From contig JBGFRR010000127.1 in NCBI GenBank assembly GCA_041695045.1, positions 1-17,263 on the forward strand: DNA of 17,263 nt. Direction: 5' to 3'. This DNA is from JBGFRR01 sp041695045 (GTDB taxonomy: Bacteria; Bacteroidota; Ignavibacteria; UBA10030). Under the pieces are notes generated by a model. It saw only the letters and a list, made by a program, of their open reading frames with translations. It did not search any database and was not told where the DNA came from. The translations under genes and the position numbers were made by a program. Of this stretch, positions 1 to 7,283 are shown in pieces; within the stretch, counting starts at the first letter, position 1; the number at the start of each line of letters is the position of its first letter.

Positions 1-21
1 CGCTTCGTGAAGAGTGCAAAA

Positions 22-84
22 GCTCCGTAGGAGCGGACTTTTGGTAGACCCATTGGATAAAAAAATACATAGCCCTATCGGGGC
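22..84. repeat. Two degenerate copies of a short hairpin repeat, about 50 bp apart
   Basis: GCTCC-GTA-GGAGC at 22-34 and GCCC-TATCG-GGGC at 72-84 are small hairpins exactly 50 bp apart. Each is followed by a similar GCG(G/A)..TTT tail, so they look like diverged units of one tandem repeat. Similar 'gctccgtaggagc' units are common intergenic repeats in Bacteroidota/Chlorobiota genomes (general knowledge, not searched here). The 65-codon frame that runs through them has no recognisable protein character and I do not call it a gene. Confidence 0.5.
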
Positions 85-98
85 GATATTTCAACTCG

Positions 99-188
99 TT
101 CCGACGGTCCACGTTGTGTGTTCGCCTCTTGAATCCCGCTTGCTTTTGAGCGGGATGTCCCGCCGTTCTGTGGCGGGACGCGTCGGAA
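99..188. repeat. Nested palindrome pair (REP-like) in intergenic DNA
   Basis: Two perfect 8-bp-stem hairpins lie back to back: ATCCCGCT/AGCGGGAT (133-156, 8-nt loop) and GTCCCGCC/GGCGGGAC (157-179, 7-nt loop). An outer inverted pair, TTCCGACG (99-106) and CGTCGGAA (181-188), encloses them. The paired layout resembles REP/BIME elements. It lies beyond the 3' end of the leftward Lon-like gene, so it could shield that mRNA end, but it lacks the T-run of an intrinsic terminator. Confidence 0.6.
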
Positions 189-223
189 CTGCGTCCCTGA
201 TACAACGCTAAGTCTCATGCCAA

Positions 224-252
224 CTCGTTCCCACGCGGAGCGTGGGAACGAG
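224..252. repeat. Perfect 13-bp-stem palindrome
   Basis: CTCGTTCCCACGC (224-236), loop GGA, then GCGTGGGAACGAG (240-252). It sits 36 bp past the stop codon of the Lon-like gene. Read leftward, no T-run follows, so it is a strong hairpin rather than a standard intrinsic terminator. The 'GTTCCCACGC...GCGTGGGAAC' palindrome is a widespread REP-type sequence in environmental bacteria (recollection, not searched). Confidence 0.7.
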
Positions 253-288
253 GATAAATCTCTAACCTCTGACATCCGGCCTCTATCA

Positions 289-2754
289 CTACTCTCCACC
301 CGCTTCGAACTTCTTCCACTCTTCCGCGTAGCGTCGGAGCTTCTGGTCGGCGAGCGCAAAGACCGTTCCGGGCTCGTAGCGGCCGTTGGCGTGCCGTGAA
401 CCAGCCTTGACGCCGGTCAGGATTTCGATTCCCTCTTCGATTGTTGACACGGCGTAGATGTGAAACTTCTTCTGGCGGATAGCATCGAGCACATCATCGC
501 GCAGCATCAGGTCGCCGACGTTCTGGACGGGGATGAGCACCCCCTGCTTGCCCGTCAGCCCTCGCTTTTTACACGCATCGAAGAATCCTTCAACCTTCAA
601 ATTCACACCGCCGATCGGCTGGATCTCCCCTTTCTGATTGACCGAACCCGTCACAGCAATATCCTGCCGGATGGGAACGTCGGCGAGGCTGGAGAGAATG
701 GCAAAGACCTCCGTCGAGGACGCGCTGTCGCCGTCCACGCCGCCGTAGGATTGTTCGAACGTGATGCTGGCGCTCACGATGAGCGGTTTATCCTGCGCGA
801 ACTTTCCGCGAAGATAGCCGCTGATGATCGCTACGCCTTTGTTGTGCGTCGGGCCGCTCAACTCTGCTTCCCGCTCGATGTTGATGACGCCGGCACGCCC
901 CATCGCCGTACGTGCGGTAATGCGCGAGGGCTTGCCGAATGCATGCTCGCCGAGGTCGTAAACCGAGAGACCGTTCACCTGTCCCACCACCGCACCGTCC
1001 GTGTCGACCATAAACGTTCCATCTCCGATAAGCTCCTGGATTTTTTCCTCGACCAGGTTGACGCGATAGGCCCGCTCGTCGAGCGCTTCCTTGACCTGCT
1101 CGGCGCCGACGGCGGACTTACCGGCTTTCGCGGCCCAGTAGTTGGCCTCGCGAATGACATCGGCGATGATGTTGAATCGTGTGGAAAGTTTCTTCTGCCT
1201 GCCGGCAAGCCGAACGCCGTACTCGACAATGCGCGCAAGTGCCGTTGCATCGAACGGCATCAATCGCTCGTCGTCGCATACCATCTTCACAAAGTTGAGA
1301 TATTTCTGGACGGACGAAGAATCGCGCGGCATCTCGAAATCGAAGTCTGCCCGTATCTTGAAGATCTTCTTGAAATCATCATCGCGGTAATAGAGTATGT
1401 TGTAGATCTCCGCGTCGCCGATCATGATCACCTTCACATTCAACTCGATGGCCTCGGGCTTCATGCTCGTCGGCGCCATGGCAAACGACTGTTCGTAGGT
1501 GTGGATTTCCATCTTCTCCGTGCGCAGCGTGCGTTTGAGGTCGGGCCAGACCCACGGCTCAAGCAGCGTGTCAAGGGCATTCAGCACCAAGTAGCCGCCG
1601 TCGGCGCGCAAGAGCGAGCCGGCTTTGATGTGCATGAAGTCCGTACGCCAGACGCCCCCCTTCTCAAATTCCCGTTCGACCATCCCGAAGATGTTCTTGT
1701 ATTTCGGATTTGTCTCAATGACGATGGGGACATATTCCGTATCGGCGTTGTCTACGAGCACGTTGACCTGATACTCCAGGAAATCGTCCTTCCGCGACGG
1801 CTCTTGTCCTTCTTGCTGTTGGGGAGCACTACTCTTGCGGAACCGGTCGAGCTCCTTCATGACGTTCTCACGCACATGGTCCAGATACGCTCGGACTTTC
1901 GCGTTGCCGTACGTCGTTTTCAGAACCTCAATAGCCTCGTTGACGATCGGGCGGACATGCTTCTCGTCGAGTTCGGAGATGGACTCCTGTACTTTGCGCT
2001 CAATCGTCCGCAGTTCGCGGAAGACGCGCACCATCTGTTTCTCAAGATTGGCCTGCGTCTCGCGCAGAACTCCGGCGCGCTGCTCGGACAGCTTCCCCTC
2101 TGTAACCATGGCTTCAACCTGCTCAAAGTTCGTCGGGTTTTCCTCGATCACCGGAACGATGTCCGGACGCATCATCATCCCCGTTTGGACCTGCACAAGC
2201 TCGAAGCCCTGCTCACGCACCTTTTTCTCAAAATCCTGCAGCACCGACTTCTGCCGTGCCTGAAAGTGCTCGACGACCGACCTTCGCTCGTCCTGATAGC
2301 GCTGGCTCTCAAAGAGTGCAGGGATGTCCCGCTGGAGGTCTTCCACCAGCCGCGCCATCTCTTGCTTGAGCGACCGACCCTGTCCTGCGGGCAGCGAGAG
2401 GCTAATGGGCATGTCGGTATTCTTAAAGTTGTACACGTAGCAGTGGTCTTGCAAATCTGCCTTTCGCTGTTCAAACTCATGCAATAACCGCTTAATGGTT
2501 GTTGTGCGACCGGTGCCGGATAATCCGGTCACAAAGATGTTGTACCCGAAGTGGTTCATCTCCAGTCCGACACGCAATGCACGGAGCGCGCGCTCCTGAC
2601 CGATGACCTCGCGGCTCGGTTCGATGTCGTCGCTGGACTTTACGCGCAAGTCGGATGGCTCGCAGTGCCAATGCAACCGGTCAACGGATAACGGTTTGTG
2701 GTGCGATGCCGGTTTGAGCAGAGAACGTGTGGTGGGGCGTCGTTTTATTTTCAT
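289..2754 (-). CDS. Lon-like ATP-dependent protease (AAA_32 / Lon_C family)
   Basis: An 821-residue cytosolic ATPase-protease expected to degrade damaged or regulatory proteins. A P-loop GLSGTGRTT sits near residues 77-85. Next comes a long charged, helical, probably coiled-coil insert (about 130-330), typical of the LonB/LonC-type 'AAA_32' proteins rather than classical LonA. A second ATPase block follows (RADGGYLVLNALDTLL). The C-terminal protease domain has catalytic Ser677 in GDSAS and Lys720 in GGVNLKVEGF. Their 43-residue spacing matches the Ser/Lys dyad of classical Lon. There is no LonA N-terminal substrate domain and no membrane segment, unlike archaeal LonB. The Walker A lysine is replaced by Arg, which I believe is common in this family. 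It is transcribed alone, divergent from the ABC operon, with no clear Shine-Dalgarno site. The long open frame on the opposite strand is a shadow. Confidence 0.93.
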   Translation of the reverse strand: MKIKRRPTTRSLLKPASHHKPLSVDRLHWHCEPSDLRVKSSDDIEPSREVIGQERALRALRVGLEMNHFGYNIFVTGLSGTGRTTTIKRLLHEFEQRKADLQDHCYVYNFKNTDMPISLSLPAGQGRSLKQEMARLVEDLQRDIPALFESQRYQDERRSVVEHFQARQKSVLQDFEKKVREQGFELVQVQTGMMMRPDIVPVIEENPTNFEQVEAMVTEGKLSEQRAGVLRETQANLEKQMVRVFRELRTIERKVQESISELDEKHVRPIVNEAIEVLKTTYGNAKVRAYLDHVRENVMKELDRFRKSSAPQQQEGQEPSRKDDFLEYQVNVLVDNADTEYVPIVIETNPKYKNIFGMVEREFEKGGVWRTDFMHIKAGSLLRADGGYLVLNALDTLLEPWVWPDLKRTLRTEKMEIHTYEQSFAMAPTSMKPEAIELNVKVIMIGDAEIYNILYYRDDDFKKIFKIRADFDFEMPRDSSSVQKYLNFVKMVCDDERLMPFDATALARIVEYGVRLAGRQKKLSTRFNIIADVIREANYWAAKAGKSAVGAEQVKEALDERAYRVNLVEEKIQELIGDGTFMVDTDGAVVGQVNGLSVYDLGEHAFGKPSRITARTAMGRAGVINIEREAELSGPTHNKGVAIISGYLRGKFAQDKPLIVSASITFEQSYGGVDGDSASSTEVFAILSSLADVPIRQDIAVTGSVNQKGEIQPIGGVNLKVEGFFDACKKRGLTGKQGVLIPVQNVGDLMLRDDVLDAIRQKKFHIYAVSTIEEGIEILTGVKAGSRHANGRYEPGTVFALADQKLRRYAEEWKKFEAGGE

Positions 2755-2864
2755 GGCATATCACAATACGTTGTTCGGCGATACCACTGTCTCTCGAAGA
2801 AACGGCGAGTAAGATTGTAAGGAAAAGAAGAAGCAGTTGCAAACAACTTGCACCCATAAGGAAG

Positions 2865-2881
2865 AAGACCTGACAGGTCTT
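2865..2881. repeat. 17-bp perfect inverted repeat in divergent promoter region
   Basis: AAGACCT-GAC-AGGTCTT, a 7-bp arm pair with a 3-bp spacer. It lies between the divergent Lon-like and gldA genes, 25 bp upstream of the candidate -35 box of the rightward operon. Its size and position would fit an operator for a dimeric repressor. Very similar ACCTGACAGGT palindromes are also dispersed intergenic repeats in Bacteroidota, so a regulatory role is unproven. Confidence 0.45.
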
Positions 2882-2905
2882 TGTGCTGTTCTGACCGCGC
2901 GCATC

Positions 2906-2934
2906 TTGAACAATTCTCATCTTTTTTGTACTAT
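2906..2934 (+). promoter_or_regulatory. Candidate sigma70-type promoter for the gld operon
   Basis: TTGAAC (2906-2911), a 17-bp spacer, then TACTAT (2929-2934). Each box matches 4 of 6 consensus bases and the spacing is optimal. It would start transcription near 2941 and give a leader of about 70 nt holding the 2957-2973 hairpin. No Bacteroidota-style TAnnTTTG box was seen closer to the gene. Confidence 0.35.
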
Positions 2935-2956
2935 AGCACCGCCCCTCGACACGCCC

Positions 2957-2973
2957 TCCCGCTGAAGGCGGGA
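2957..2973. repeat. CCCGC/GCGGG palindrome in the gldA leader
   Basis: TCCCGC, loop TGAAG, GCGGGA. The core is shared with the palindromes at 133-179 and 11374-11400. It is transcribed within the predicted gldA 5' leader, 36 bp before the start codon. Confidence 0.45.
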
Positions 2974-3009
2974 CGGGTATTCCGCACCGCAACACATTCA
3001 TCAACACGT

Positions 3010-3969
3010 ATGGCCATTGCCGTTCACAATCTCACCAAATACTACGGCTCCGAGCGAGCGGTGAACAACATTTCGTTCGAGGCAAGAACAGGAGAAATCC
3101 TCGGTTTTCTCGGCCCCAACGGTGCGGGCAAGACCACAACGATGAAGATCATCACCTGCTACATGCCCCCCAGCGCCGGAACCGTCGAAGTGAACGGCTT
3201 CAACATTGCCGAGCATTCCCTCGACGTGCGCCGCAAGATCGGCTACCTGCCGGAACTTAATCCTCTGTATCTCGACATGAACGTGTTAGAGTATCTCGAC
3301 TACTCCGCGCGACTCCACGGCATGGACAGGCCTGCCATTGCCGGCCGCATGCGGGAGATGGTCGATGTGTGCGGGTTGGGAGATGTGCGACACAAGGATA
3401 TCGGAGAGCTTTCCAAAGGCTACCGGCAGCGTGTCGGGTTGGCACAGGCGATGATACATGACCCCGAGATTCTTATTCTCGACGAGCCGACAAGCGGGCT
3501 GGACCCGAACCAGATTGTGGAGATCCGCAAGCTCATCCGCCAGCTTGGATCGGCGAAGACGGTGATCCTTTCCACACACATTCTCTCCGAAGTGCAGGCA
3601 ACGTGCGACCGCGTCGTGATCATCAATGACGGCTCCATCGTAGCCGACGGGACGCCGGTGCAGTTGCAGCAGCAGTTCCGGGGTTCCGAGTTGATCACCC
3701 TCGAAGCGCACGCACAGATAGCCGACGCCGAACGTGAGATGGCATCGAAGCTCCATGCGCTCTCCCATGTCGAAGCCGTGCACTATCAAGGAGGAGAAAA
3801 CTCGGTTTATCGCTTTGAGGTTCATGCCGCGAAAGGAAACGACATTCGCGAGGCTCTGTTCCGATTAGCGGTAGCGGAAGGATGGGTGCTGCTTGAACTT
3901 TCACGCAAGGGCACGAGCTTAGAGGAAGTGTTCCACGCGTTGACGAAAGCGGAAGGAGAGGGAAAATGA
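3010..3969 (+). CDS. gldA: ABC transporter ATP-binding protein, GldA-type
   Basis: A 319-residue ATPase that should energise the membrane partner encoded next. The canonical motifs are present: Walker A GPNGAGKT at 35-42, signature LSKGYRQR at 134-141, Walker B LILDEP at 155-160, D-loop SGLD at 162-165 and switch His190. The Q-loop region reads GYLPE, as in many ABC-2 exporters. The C-terminal extension of about 100 residues is typical of ABC-2/gliding-associated ATPases. The ATG at 3010 is preferred over an upstream TTG at 2881 because the ABC domain begins directly after it (MAIAVHNLTKYYG) and the upstream 43 codons run through a palindrome. It has no Shine-Dalgarno site. Its stop overlaps the next start by 4 nt (ATGA). 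The GldA name rests on family resemblance and the gldFG context; gliding motility itself is not implied. Confidence 0.93.
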   Translation: MAIAVHNLTKYYGSERAVNNISFEARTGEILGFLGPNGAGKTTTMKIITCYMPPSAGTVEVNGFNIAEHSLDVRRKIGYLPELNPLYLDMNVLEYLDYSARLHGMDRPAIAGRMREMVDVCGLGDVRHKDIGELSKGYRQRVGLAQAMIHDPEILILDEPTSGLDPNQIVEIRKLIRQLGSAKTVILSTHILSEVQATCDRVVIINDGSIVADGTPVQLQQQFRGSELITLEAHAQIADAEREMASKLHALSHVEAVHYQGGENSVYRFEVHAAKGNDIREALFRLAVAEGWVLLELSRKGTSLEEVFHALTKAEGEGK

Positions 3970-4691
3970 GGGCGCTTTCCTCGTACAAGAATATCGCACC
4001 GATCTTCCGGAAGGAACTCCGTTCCTACTTCAACTCGGCGGTGGCGTACGTTGTGATTGTCGTGTTCTTGGGGATTGTGGGCTGGTTTCACTCGAACGCG
4101 CTCTTCCTCGCCAACGTCGCGTCGCTGCGGCTGATGTTCGAGATCGTTCCGGCGGTGTTTCTCTTCGTCATTCCGGCGGTCACGATGCGCCTGCTTTCCG
4201 AGGAATGGAAAGCCGGCACGGTCGAGCTTCTGCTCACCAAGCCGCTGCACGACGCCGAGATCATCATCGGAAAATTCCTCGCCGCGTGGGCGCTGGTGGG
4301 GCTTGCGCTCGCCCCGACGCTCGTGTATTACGCGACGCTTGCCTACCTCGGCGATATCGACAACGGCCCCGTCATCGGCGGCTACGCCGGGCTTCTCCTG
4401 ATGGCCGGCGTGTATGTTGCCATCGGCCTCTTTGCTTCCAGCCTGACGGAGAATCAGGTCGTGGCGTTCATTCTCGGCTTCGTGATGGTGTTCGGGCTCT
4501 ACATGCTCGACAAAACGCTCATCTACATCCCCAGCTGGCTGAACACCACCGTGGAATTCATCGGCATCGATTCACACTTCCGCAACATCGCCCGCGGCGT
4601 GGTGGATTCGCGCAACGTTATCTACTTTGTTTCCGTGCTCGGCTTCATGCTCTATCTTTCCGTACTCTCGTTGGAACGACGCAAGTGGTAG
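3966..4691 (+). CDS. gldF: ABC-2 type transporter permease, GldF-type
   Basis: A 241-residue integral membrane protein forming the translocation pathway for the adjacent ATPase. About six hydrophobic segments are visible, including AVAYVVIVVFLGIVGWF near 25-41, FEIVPAVFLFVIPAVTM near 59-75 and a last one ending in LERRKW. The segment RLLSEEWKAGTVELLLTKPL (about 76-95) is the conserved cytoplasmic loop of ABC-2 permeases such as GldF and NosY. Length is normal for the family. Translation is coupled to gldA by an ATGA overlap, with a purine-rich GGAGAGG just before the ATG. Confidence 0.92.
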   Translation: MRALSSYKNIAPIFRKELRSYFNSAVAYVVIVVFLGIVGWFHSNALFLANVASLRLMFEIVPAVFLFVIPAVTMRLLSEEWKAGTVELLLTKPLHDAEIIIGKFLAAWALVGLALAPTLVYYATLAYLGDIDNGPVIGGYAGLLLMAGVYVAIGLFASSLTENQVVAFILGFVMVFGLYMLDKTLIYIPSWLNTTVEFIGIDSHFRNIARGVVDSRNVIYFVSVLGFMLYLSVLSLERRKW

Positions 4692-4695
4692 AACG

Positions 4696-6249
4696 ATGAA
4701 CAGCAAGCGCACACAGGCCCTCATCCGCACGGCGCTGATCTTCGGGATCGTGGTGCTGGTGAACTTTATTTCCATCCGCCTCTTTACGCGGCTCGACCTG
4801 ACGGAGAAGAACATCTACACCCTCTCCGACGCAAGCAAGACGCTTGTTGTAAACCTCGACGACCGCGTGACCATCAAGGCCTACTTCACCGAAAACCTCC
4901 CCGCGCCGTACAACAACAATCGCCGCGCGGTGTTAGACATCTTAAACGACTACAAGGCGTATGCGCGCGGCAACCTGCAGTTCGAGTTCATCAATCCGGA
5001 AGGGGAGCGAGGGGAACAGGAAGCACAGCAAGAAGGCATCGCGCCCGTGCAAGTCCAGGTTATCGATGAGGACCGATTGGAGGTCAAGCGTGGGTATTTG
5101 GGATTGGTGATGTATTACGAGGATCGGAAGGAAGTCATCACGGTGGTGCAGAACCTTTCCTCGCTCGAGTACGACATCAGCAGCACGCTCAAGCGTTTGA
5201 CGAACACGTCGCGCAAAACAATCGGTTACACGACGGGGCACGACGAGCTTGCACTGAGCAGTATGTCTCGCGCACAGCAAACGCTCGAAGCACAGTACGA
5301 CCTCGTTCCGGTCGACTTTAGTCGCGGCGAGCCGGTGCCGCACGACGTCGCCGCACTGCTCGTCATTGCACCTCAGAAGAAGTTTTCCGACAGCGCACAA
5401 TTTCAGATCGACCAATATCTTATGCGTGGCGGTCCTGTGGCATTTCTACTCAATAAAATGAACGCCACACTCCAAGCGCGCGCCGCCCAACCTATCGACC
5501 TCGGCCTGGAAGCCCTGCTCGAACACTACGGCGTTCGCATCAACAACGACCTTATTCGCGACGCTCAGTGTGCCAACATCAATGTGATTCAGCAACAGGG
5601 CCCCTTCACGTTCCAGACACAGGTACCGTTCCCCTATCTCCCCATCGCCTCAAACTTCCACAGCGATAATGTGATTGTGAAGGACCTTCAGAGTCTCATC
5701 TTCCACTTCGTGAGTTCACTGGATACCATCCCGCAACCGGGAATGCAAGCTGAAGTACTCGTCGCATCATCTGCAAGAAGCGGACGGCAGGGTGGGTTCC
5801 TCATGATCGATCCCTTCCGGCGTTATACGCAGGCAGACCTTGCGGAGTCGAATCTACCACTGGCCGCCGCTGTGGCAGGATCGTTCAAGAGCTACTTCGC
5901 TGAGCGTGAGCCGCGGGCCGAGCTGCAGCAGAGTCCGCCCACACGGATCATTGTCGTCGGCGACGGCGATTTCATGAAGGATGAATACCTCGGCAATCCA
6001 GGGAATCTGACGTTCTTCGCGAACATCGTGGACTATCTCGCTGACGACGCGGGATTGATTACCATCCGCTCAAAGAACGTTGCGGTGCCGCCGCTGGAAC
6101 CAGTTGACGATGCCGCGCGGCAACTGCTGAAGTACGGCAATCTGTTGGTTCCGCCGCTGCTCGTGGTCGGCTATGGCTTGTTCCGATGGCGGCGCCGGGT
6201 TGCGCGCAAGAAAGCGCTCGAAGCAAGCGGGAAGGAGGCGATGGCGTGA
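4696..6249 (+). CDS. gldG: Gliding-motility-associated ABC transporter auxiliary protein GldG
   Basis: A 517-residue membrane-anchored protein with a large soluble part between an N-terminal transmembrane helix (about 11-30) and a C-terminal one (about 482-497). The segment FTRLDLTEKNIYTLSDASK directly after the first helix is the hallmark start of GldG/ABC-2 auxiliary proteins. Further on, TTGHDEL and DQYLMRGGPVAFLLNK match the conserved GldG core, which is related to the GIFT/IFT52 fold. In flavobacteria GldA, GldF and GldG form one ABC complex needed for gliding; in many non-gliding relatives the same set is an exporter of unknown cargo. The ATG at 4696 lies 4 nt after the gldF stop. An earlier in-frame start at 4627 would lie inside gldF and is not used. 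Confidence 0.92.
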   Translation: MNSKRTQALIRTALIFGIVVLVNFISIRLFTRLDLTEKNIYTLSDASKTLVVNLDDRVTIKAYFTENLPAPYNNNRRAVLDILNDYKAYARGNLQFEFINPEGERGEQEAQQEGIAPVQVQVIDEDRLEVKRGYLGLVMYYEDRKEVITVVQNLSSLEYDISSTLKRLTNTSRKTIGYTTGHDELALSSMSRAQQTLEAQYDLVPVDFSRGEPVPHDVAALLVIAPQKKFSDSAQFQIDQYLMRGGPVAFLLNKMNATLQARAAQPIDLGLEALLEHYGVRINNDLIRDAQCANINVIQQQGPFTFQTQVPFPYLPIASNFHSDNVIVKDLQSLIFHFVSSLDTIPQPGMQAEVLVASSARSGRQGGFLMIDPFRRYTQADLAESNLPLAAAVAGSFKSYFAEREPRAELQQSPPTRIIVVGDGDFMKDEYLGNPGNLTFFANIVDYLADDAGLITIRSKNVAVPPLEPVDDAARQLLKYGNLLVPPLLVVGYGLFRWRRRVARKKALEASGKEAMA

Positions 6250-7142
6250 TGAAGAAAGGAACGCTCTCTCTCCTCGCCGCGTTCGTCATCTTGCTCATGG
6301 TGGCGTATCTCGTGATGCTCAGGCCCGGTGAGCGGAGCGTTACGCCGGGGGCAGGACGCGCGCTTGTTGAGGTCGACTCCGCAGCCGTGGATAAGATTGA
6401 ATTGCGCTCGCCCGCGTCAACCATCGTTCTCGAAAAGAAAGGAGGCGAGTGGTTCCTACAAGAGCCGATGGCCTTCAAAGCCGATGGCGCAAACGTGGTC
6501 AATCTCCTGCAGCAAGTCCGGGCGATGACGGTAAAGAGCATCGCGTCCGAACAACCGGAGAAGCACGGAATTTTTCAGGTGGATACCACCGGCACGTTCG
6601 TCACGCTCTATGAGAAAGGAACAAAGTGCGCGAGCATTGTCGTCGGAAAGATGGGGCCGAGCTTTTCGGACCTCTACGCGCGACTCGCAGCGTCGAATGA
6701 AGTAGCTCTGACATCCGGCGCCTCGAGCTTCGTTTTCTCGCGCCCCGTTAAAGACTGGCGCGACCGGACAATCTTCAGCGCCCCGAAGGAATCCATTACT
6801 GAAGTCCGGTTTCAGTACGGCGACACAACGTTCACACTGCAACTCCGCGATAGCGTATGGATGATCGACACGGATTCTACGCAGAGCTGGAGCGTCGAAA
6901 GCTTCCTCTCGTCGCTCTCCACTTTTCAGGCTGACGAGTTTATCGACACTCCTCCCGCCACACTCCCCAAACCCGCCGCAACGCTCACCATCGGAGCGAC
7001 GCAGCTCCGCTTTTACTTCAATAAAGAGAGCGGCAAGTACGTCGTGCAATCCTCCGCGAACCCGCAGTGGTACGAAATCTTCTCCTGGCGTGCCGATCAG
7101 GTGCTGAAGCGGAAGAAGGATTTTGTGAAGCATTCCACCTAA
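6249..7142 (+). CDS. DUF4340 domain membrane protein
   Basis: A 297-residue protein with one N-terminal transmembrane segment (about 6-25) and a probable periplasmic domain. The early motif VDSAAVDKIELRSP, then VLEKKGGEWFLQEP, is the typical opening of DUF4340 repeats (a short strand pair around a GGxWxL/Q-P turn). The same pattern recurs weakly later (LQLRDSVWMID). DUF4340 genes commonly follow gldG-like genes and are thought to belong to the same ABC complex; the molecular role is unknown. Its ATG overlaps the gldG stop (TGATG), with GGAGG at 6234-6238 as a good ribosome site. An upstream ATG at 6186 lies within gldG and lacks the signal anchor at the right place. Confidence 0.88.
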   Translation: MKKGTLSLLAAFVILLMVAYLVMLRPGERSVTPGAGRALVEVDSAAVDKIELRSPASTIVLEKKGGEWFLQEPMAFKADGANVVNLLQQVRAMTVKSIASEQPEKHGIFQVDTTGTFVTLYEKGTKCASIVVGKMGPSFSDLYARLAASNEVALTSGASSFVFSRPVKDWRDRTIFSAPKESITEVRFQYGDTTFTLQLRDSVWMIDTDSTQSWSVESFLSSLSTFQADEFIDTPPATLPKPAATLTIGATQLRFYFNKESGKYVVQSSANPQWYEIFSWRADQVLKRKKDFVKHST

Positions 7143-7204
7143 CCTTCTACCCAGATAAATTCCCGGCGCCTTGTGCGTCTAAGAATTTTCCATGCAGGTG
7201 AATT

Positions 7205-7226
7205 CCTTGCTTGGCAGGGCTTTTTT
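7205..7226 (+). terminator. Probable intrinsic terminator of the gld operon
   Basis: CCTTGC, loop TTG, GCAGGG (one G-U pair), then C and six Ts (7221-7226). It lies 62 bp after the DUF4340 stop, in the 141-bp gap before the chaperone genes. The stem is short but the T-run is clean. I see no other coding or RNA signal in this gap. Confidence 0.5.
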
Positions 7227-7283
7227 GGTTACTTTGCAACCCCATTATTTTTCAAGCGTTTCCAGAGACAAAGACGAATACGT

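Noticed and set aside
14..211. A 65-codon frame at the left edge
   Set aside because: It runs through several palindromic repeats, has no ribosome site and no protein-like character.
1..288. CRISPR array
   Set aside because: The short hairpins are not regularly repeated with unique spacers; only two degenerate units share a 50-bp spacing.
460..2487. A 675-codon open frame on the plus strand opposite the Lon-like protease
   Set aside because: It is exactly antisense to a well-recognised protease gene. Its translation is low-complexity His/Arg/Leu-rich sequence with no family resemblance, as expected of a GC-rich shadow frame.
2881..3009. Upstream TTG start extending GldA by 43 residues
   Set aside because: The extension crosses a candidate promoter and a palindrome, and the ABC domain begins directly at the ATG at 3010.
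7207..7236. Possible Bacteroidota-type promoter (TTG, 19 bp, TTACTTTG) before the multi-parvulin gene
   Set aside because: The -33 part lies inside the terminator stem and the -7 box mismatches TAnnTTTG; a promoter is needed somewhere in 7227-7283, but I cannot pick one with confidence.
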